Shown here piece after piece: positions 62,674 through 64,000 of a DNA stretch of 64,000 nt. The position numbers were made by a program, and so were the translations under genes. How positions within the stretch are numbered: position 1 is the stretch's first letter; every line of letters begins with the position of its first letter. Source of the stretch: Hydrogenophaga crocea. GTDB lineage: Bacteria > Pseudomonadota > Gammaproteobacteria > Burkholderiales > Burkholderiaceae_C. The notes beneath the pieces are model-generated. The model saw only the letters and a list, made by a program, of their open reading frames with translations. It was not told where the DNA came from and did no database searches. The stretch is taken from positions 2,542,001 through 2,606,000 of the forward strand of contig NZ_CP049989.1 in NCBI RefSeq assembly GCF_011388215.1, read 5' to 3'.

Positions 62674-64000
62674 TCAGCGCGCCAGCCGCGTGAGGCTGAA
62701 AGCCCCGGCCAGGCAGGCCAGGCCGGCGGCCAGGCCCAAGGCCACGAAAGGCCCGTGGCCCTGCGCGGGCGGCCACAGGCTGAACACGGTGGCCGCGGCC
62801 ATGGCCCCGATCAGGTGACCCGTGAGGCGCGCGGCGCTCTGCATGCCCCCGGCGCCGCCGCTGCGGTGGGCCGGCGCCGAGGTCACGATGGTGTGGTTGT
62901 TGGGCGACTGGAACAGGCCGAAGCCCGCCCCGCACAACAGCAGGCCCGCGACGATGCGCGGCACGCCTGCGGTGTCGGGCAACACGGCCAGCAGGGCCAG
63001 GCCCAGCGACATCGTGCCCAGGCCGATGCCGCCCAGCAGACCGGCCGGGACACGCCCGATCAGGCGGCCCGCGAACGGCGCCACCGCGATGGTCGCGACC
63101 GGCCAGGCCATCATCAGCAGACCGGTTTCCCAGTGGCTGCGGCGCAGCAGGTCGAGAAACAGGAAGGGCAGCGACACGTAGGCCAGCATCTGCGCGCTGA
63201 ATGCGCTCACCGAGGTGCACATGGACAAGGCGAACACGCGGATGCGCAACAGGTCGAGTGGCAGCAGGGGCGTGGCCTGCACCAGTTGCCGCCGCACATA
63301 GACCGCGCCCACCAGCAGGCCCGCGGCCAGCAGGGCGGCGGCCAGGTCGCCGCGCAGCCAGCCGCCGTGCGCACCCTGCCCCGTGGCCAGCGCGTCGACC
63401 CCGAGGAACACCAGCCCGAAGGTGAGCACATTCAGCACCACATCGAGCGGGCCGACCCGGCTCGCCACCGCGCCGGCATGGTCCGGCAGCGCGTGCGCGC
63501 CCATCCACAGCAGCCACAGGCCCACGGGCACGTTCACCGCGAACAGCCAGGGCCAGTCGGCCACCGACAGCACCGCCGCCGCGAGCGAGGGCCCGAGCAC
63601 CGAGGCCGAGGCCACCACCATGGAATTGAGCGCGATGCCGCGCCCCAGCAGCGCACGCGGGTAGGTGGCGCGCACCAGCGCGAGGTTGACGCTCATCATG
63701 CCGGCGGCCCCCAGGCCCTGCACGAAGCGCATGGCCGCCAGCCAGAACAGGCTGGGCGCGAGCGCACAGGCCAGCGAGGCCAGCGTGAACAGCGCCGTGC
63801 CCGCGAGGTACACACGCCGGTAGCCCAGACGGTCGCCGAGCGAGGCCAGCGGCAGCAGCACGCACAGCACCGCGAGCTGGAAGGCGTTGACCACCCAGAT
63901 CGCGCTCTCGGGCGGGGCGCCGAAATCGGACGCCAGCGTGGGCAGCGCGAGGTTGACCAGGGTGCTGTCGAGCACCGCCATGGCGATGCCCACGAGGATC
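62674..64000 (-). CDS. MFS drug-efflux-type transporter (5' end beyond window)
   Basis: At least 442 aa of a major facilitator superfamily transporter of the EmrB/QacA-like (DHA2) type. The visible part begins within TM1 (ILVGIAMAVLDSTLVNLALP), so the start lies beyond the right edge. The motif-A equivalent is ASLGDRLGYRRVYLAG (GDRLGRR-like), the motif-C equivalent LNSMVVASASVLGPSLA, and many hydrophobic helices follow to FSLTRLAR at the C-terminus. Substrate cannot be predicted. Convergent with hemL. Confidence 0.9.
   Translation of the reverse strand, partial: ILVGIAMAVLDSTLVNLALPTLASDFGAPPESAIWVVNAFQLAVLCVLLPLASLGDRLGYRRVYLAGTALFTLASLACALAPSLFWLAAMRFVQGLGAAGMMSVNLALVRATYPRALLGRGIALNSMVVASASVLGPSLAAAVLSVADWPWLFAVNVPVGLWLLWMGAHALPDHAGAVASRVGPLDVVLNVLTFGLVFLGVDALATGQGAHGGWLRGDLAAALLAAGLLVGAVYVRRQLVQATPLLPLDLLRIRVFALSMCTSVSAFSAQMLAYVSLPFLFLDLLRRSHWETGLLMMAWPVATIAVAPFAGRLIGRVPAGLLGGIGLGTMSLGLALLAVLPDTAGVPRIVAGLLLCGAGFGLFQSPNNHTIVTSAPAHRSGGAGGMQSAARLTGHLIGAMAAATVFSLWPPAQGHGPFVALGLAAGLACLAGAFSLTRLAR

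Overview
The window is high-GC chromosomal DNA of a betaproteobacterium in Burkholderiales, most likely Comamonadaceae (Hydrogenophaga/Acidovorax-like). This placement is an inference from gene content: a CtaC with a fused C-terminal cytochrome c, an AlgH-RuvX-PyrR-PyrB-PyrX chain, a short pilG-H-I-J-L chemosensory cluster, and a quinohemoprotein alcohol dehydrogenase. No 16S rRNA gene is present to confirm it.

Layout. 1-8285: core genes (ctaD/ctaC, DUF2244, a BioC-like protein, comF, trmL, a MaoC hydratase, an orphan ParA, a TauE/SafE permease, a TRIC-like channel, DUF1841). 8299-22773: a 14.5-kb mobile element, described below. 22784-32379: cytochrome c4, a MoxR/GNAT/VWA cluster and the TamA/TamB export pair. 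32435-40649: tRNA-Arg(CCT), a VOC protein, an SpmAB-like protein, divergent iron ABC transporter genes, a PepSY membrane protein, a PCuAC copper chaperone and a GST. 40707-44202: a PQQ alcohol dehydrogenase with a divergent GAF-Fis regulator. 44199-50213: a pyrimidine operon with tightly overlapping genes, and a photolyase. 50328-59987: the twitching-motility chemosensory operon. 60080-64000: rubredoxin, thiD, hemL and a truncated MFS transporter.

The main discovery is the element at 8299-22773. Its ends are 22-bp inverted repeats matching at 19 of 22 positions, and both start GGGTGTTAAT. They are flanked by a perfect 8-bp direct repeat, CACGGCAA. Inside is one IS1595/ISXO2-type transposase gene, and 8-bp duplications are the known hallmark of that family. 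The element sits between two convergent core genes, just outside a terminator, so it disrupts nothing. It is far larger than an ordinary IS.

Its cargo includes a tightly overlapping operon encoding a C5-cytosine methyltransferase, a MORC/MutL-like GHKL ATPase, a Z1-domain SF2 ATPase and a PD-(D/E)XK (DUF4420) nuclease. This combination is of the kind described as GHKL-ATPase restriction-modification systems. The same strand carries a LexA-like self-cleaving repressor and four unrecognised genes that run into the transposase with translational coupling. A LexA-type box (CTG-N10-CAG) lies in the 438-bp leader of the methyltransferase operon. The left end has a separate three-gene coupled operon of unknown function, and an orphan AbiEi/DUF6088-like antitoxin gene lies further inside. 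My reading is that the element is a self-mobile defence island, possibly under DNA-damage control.
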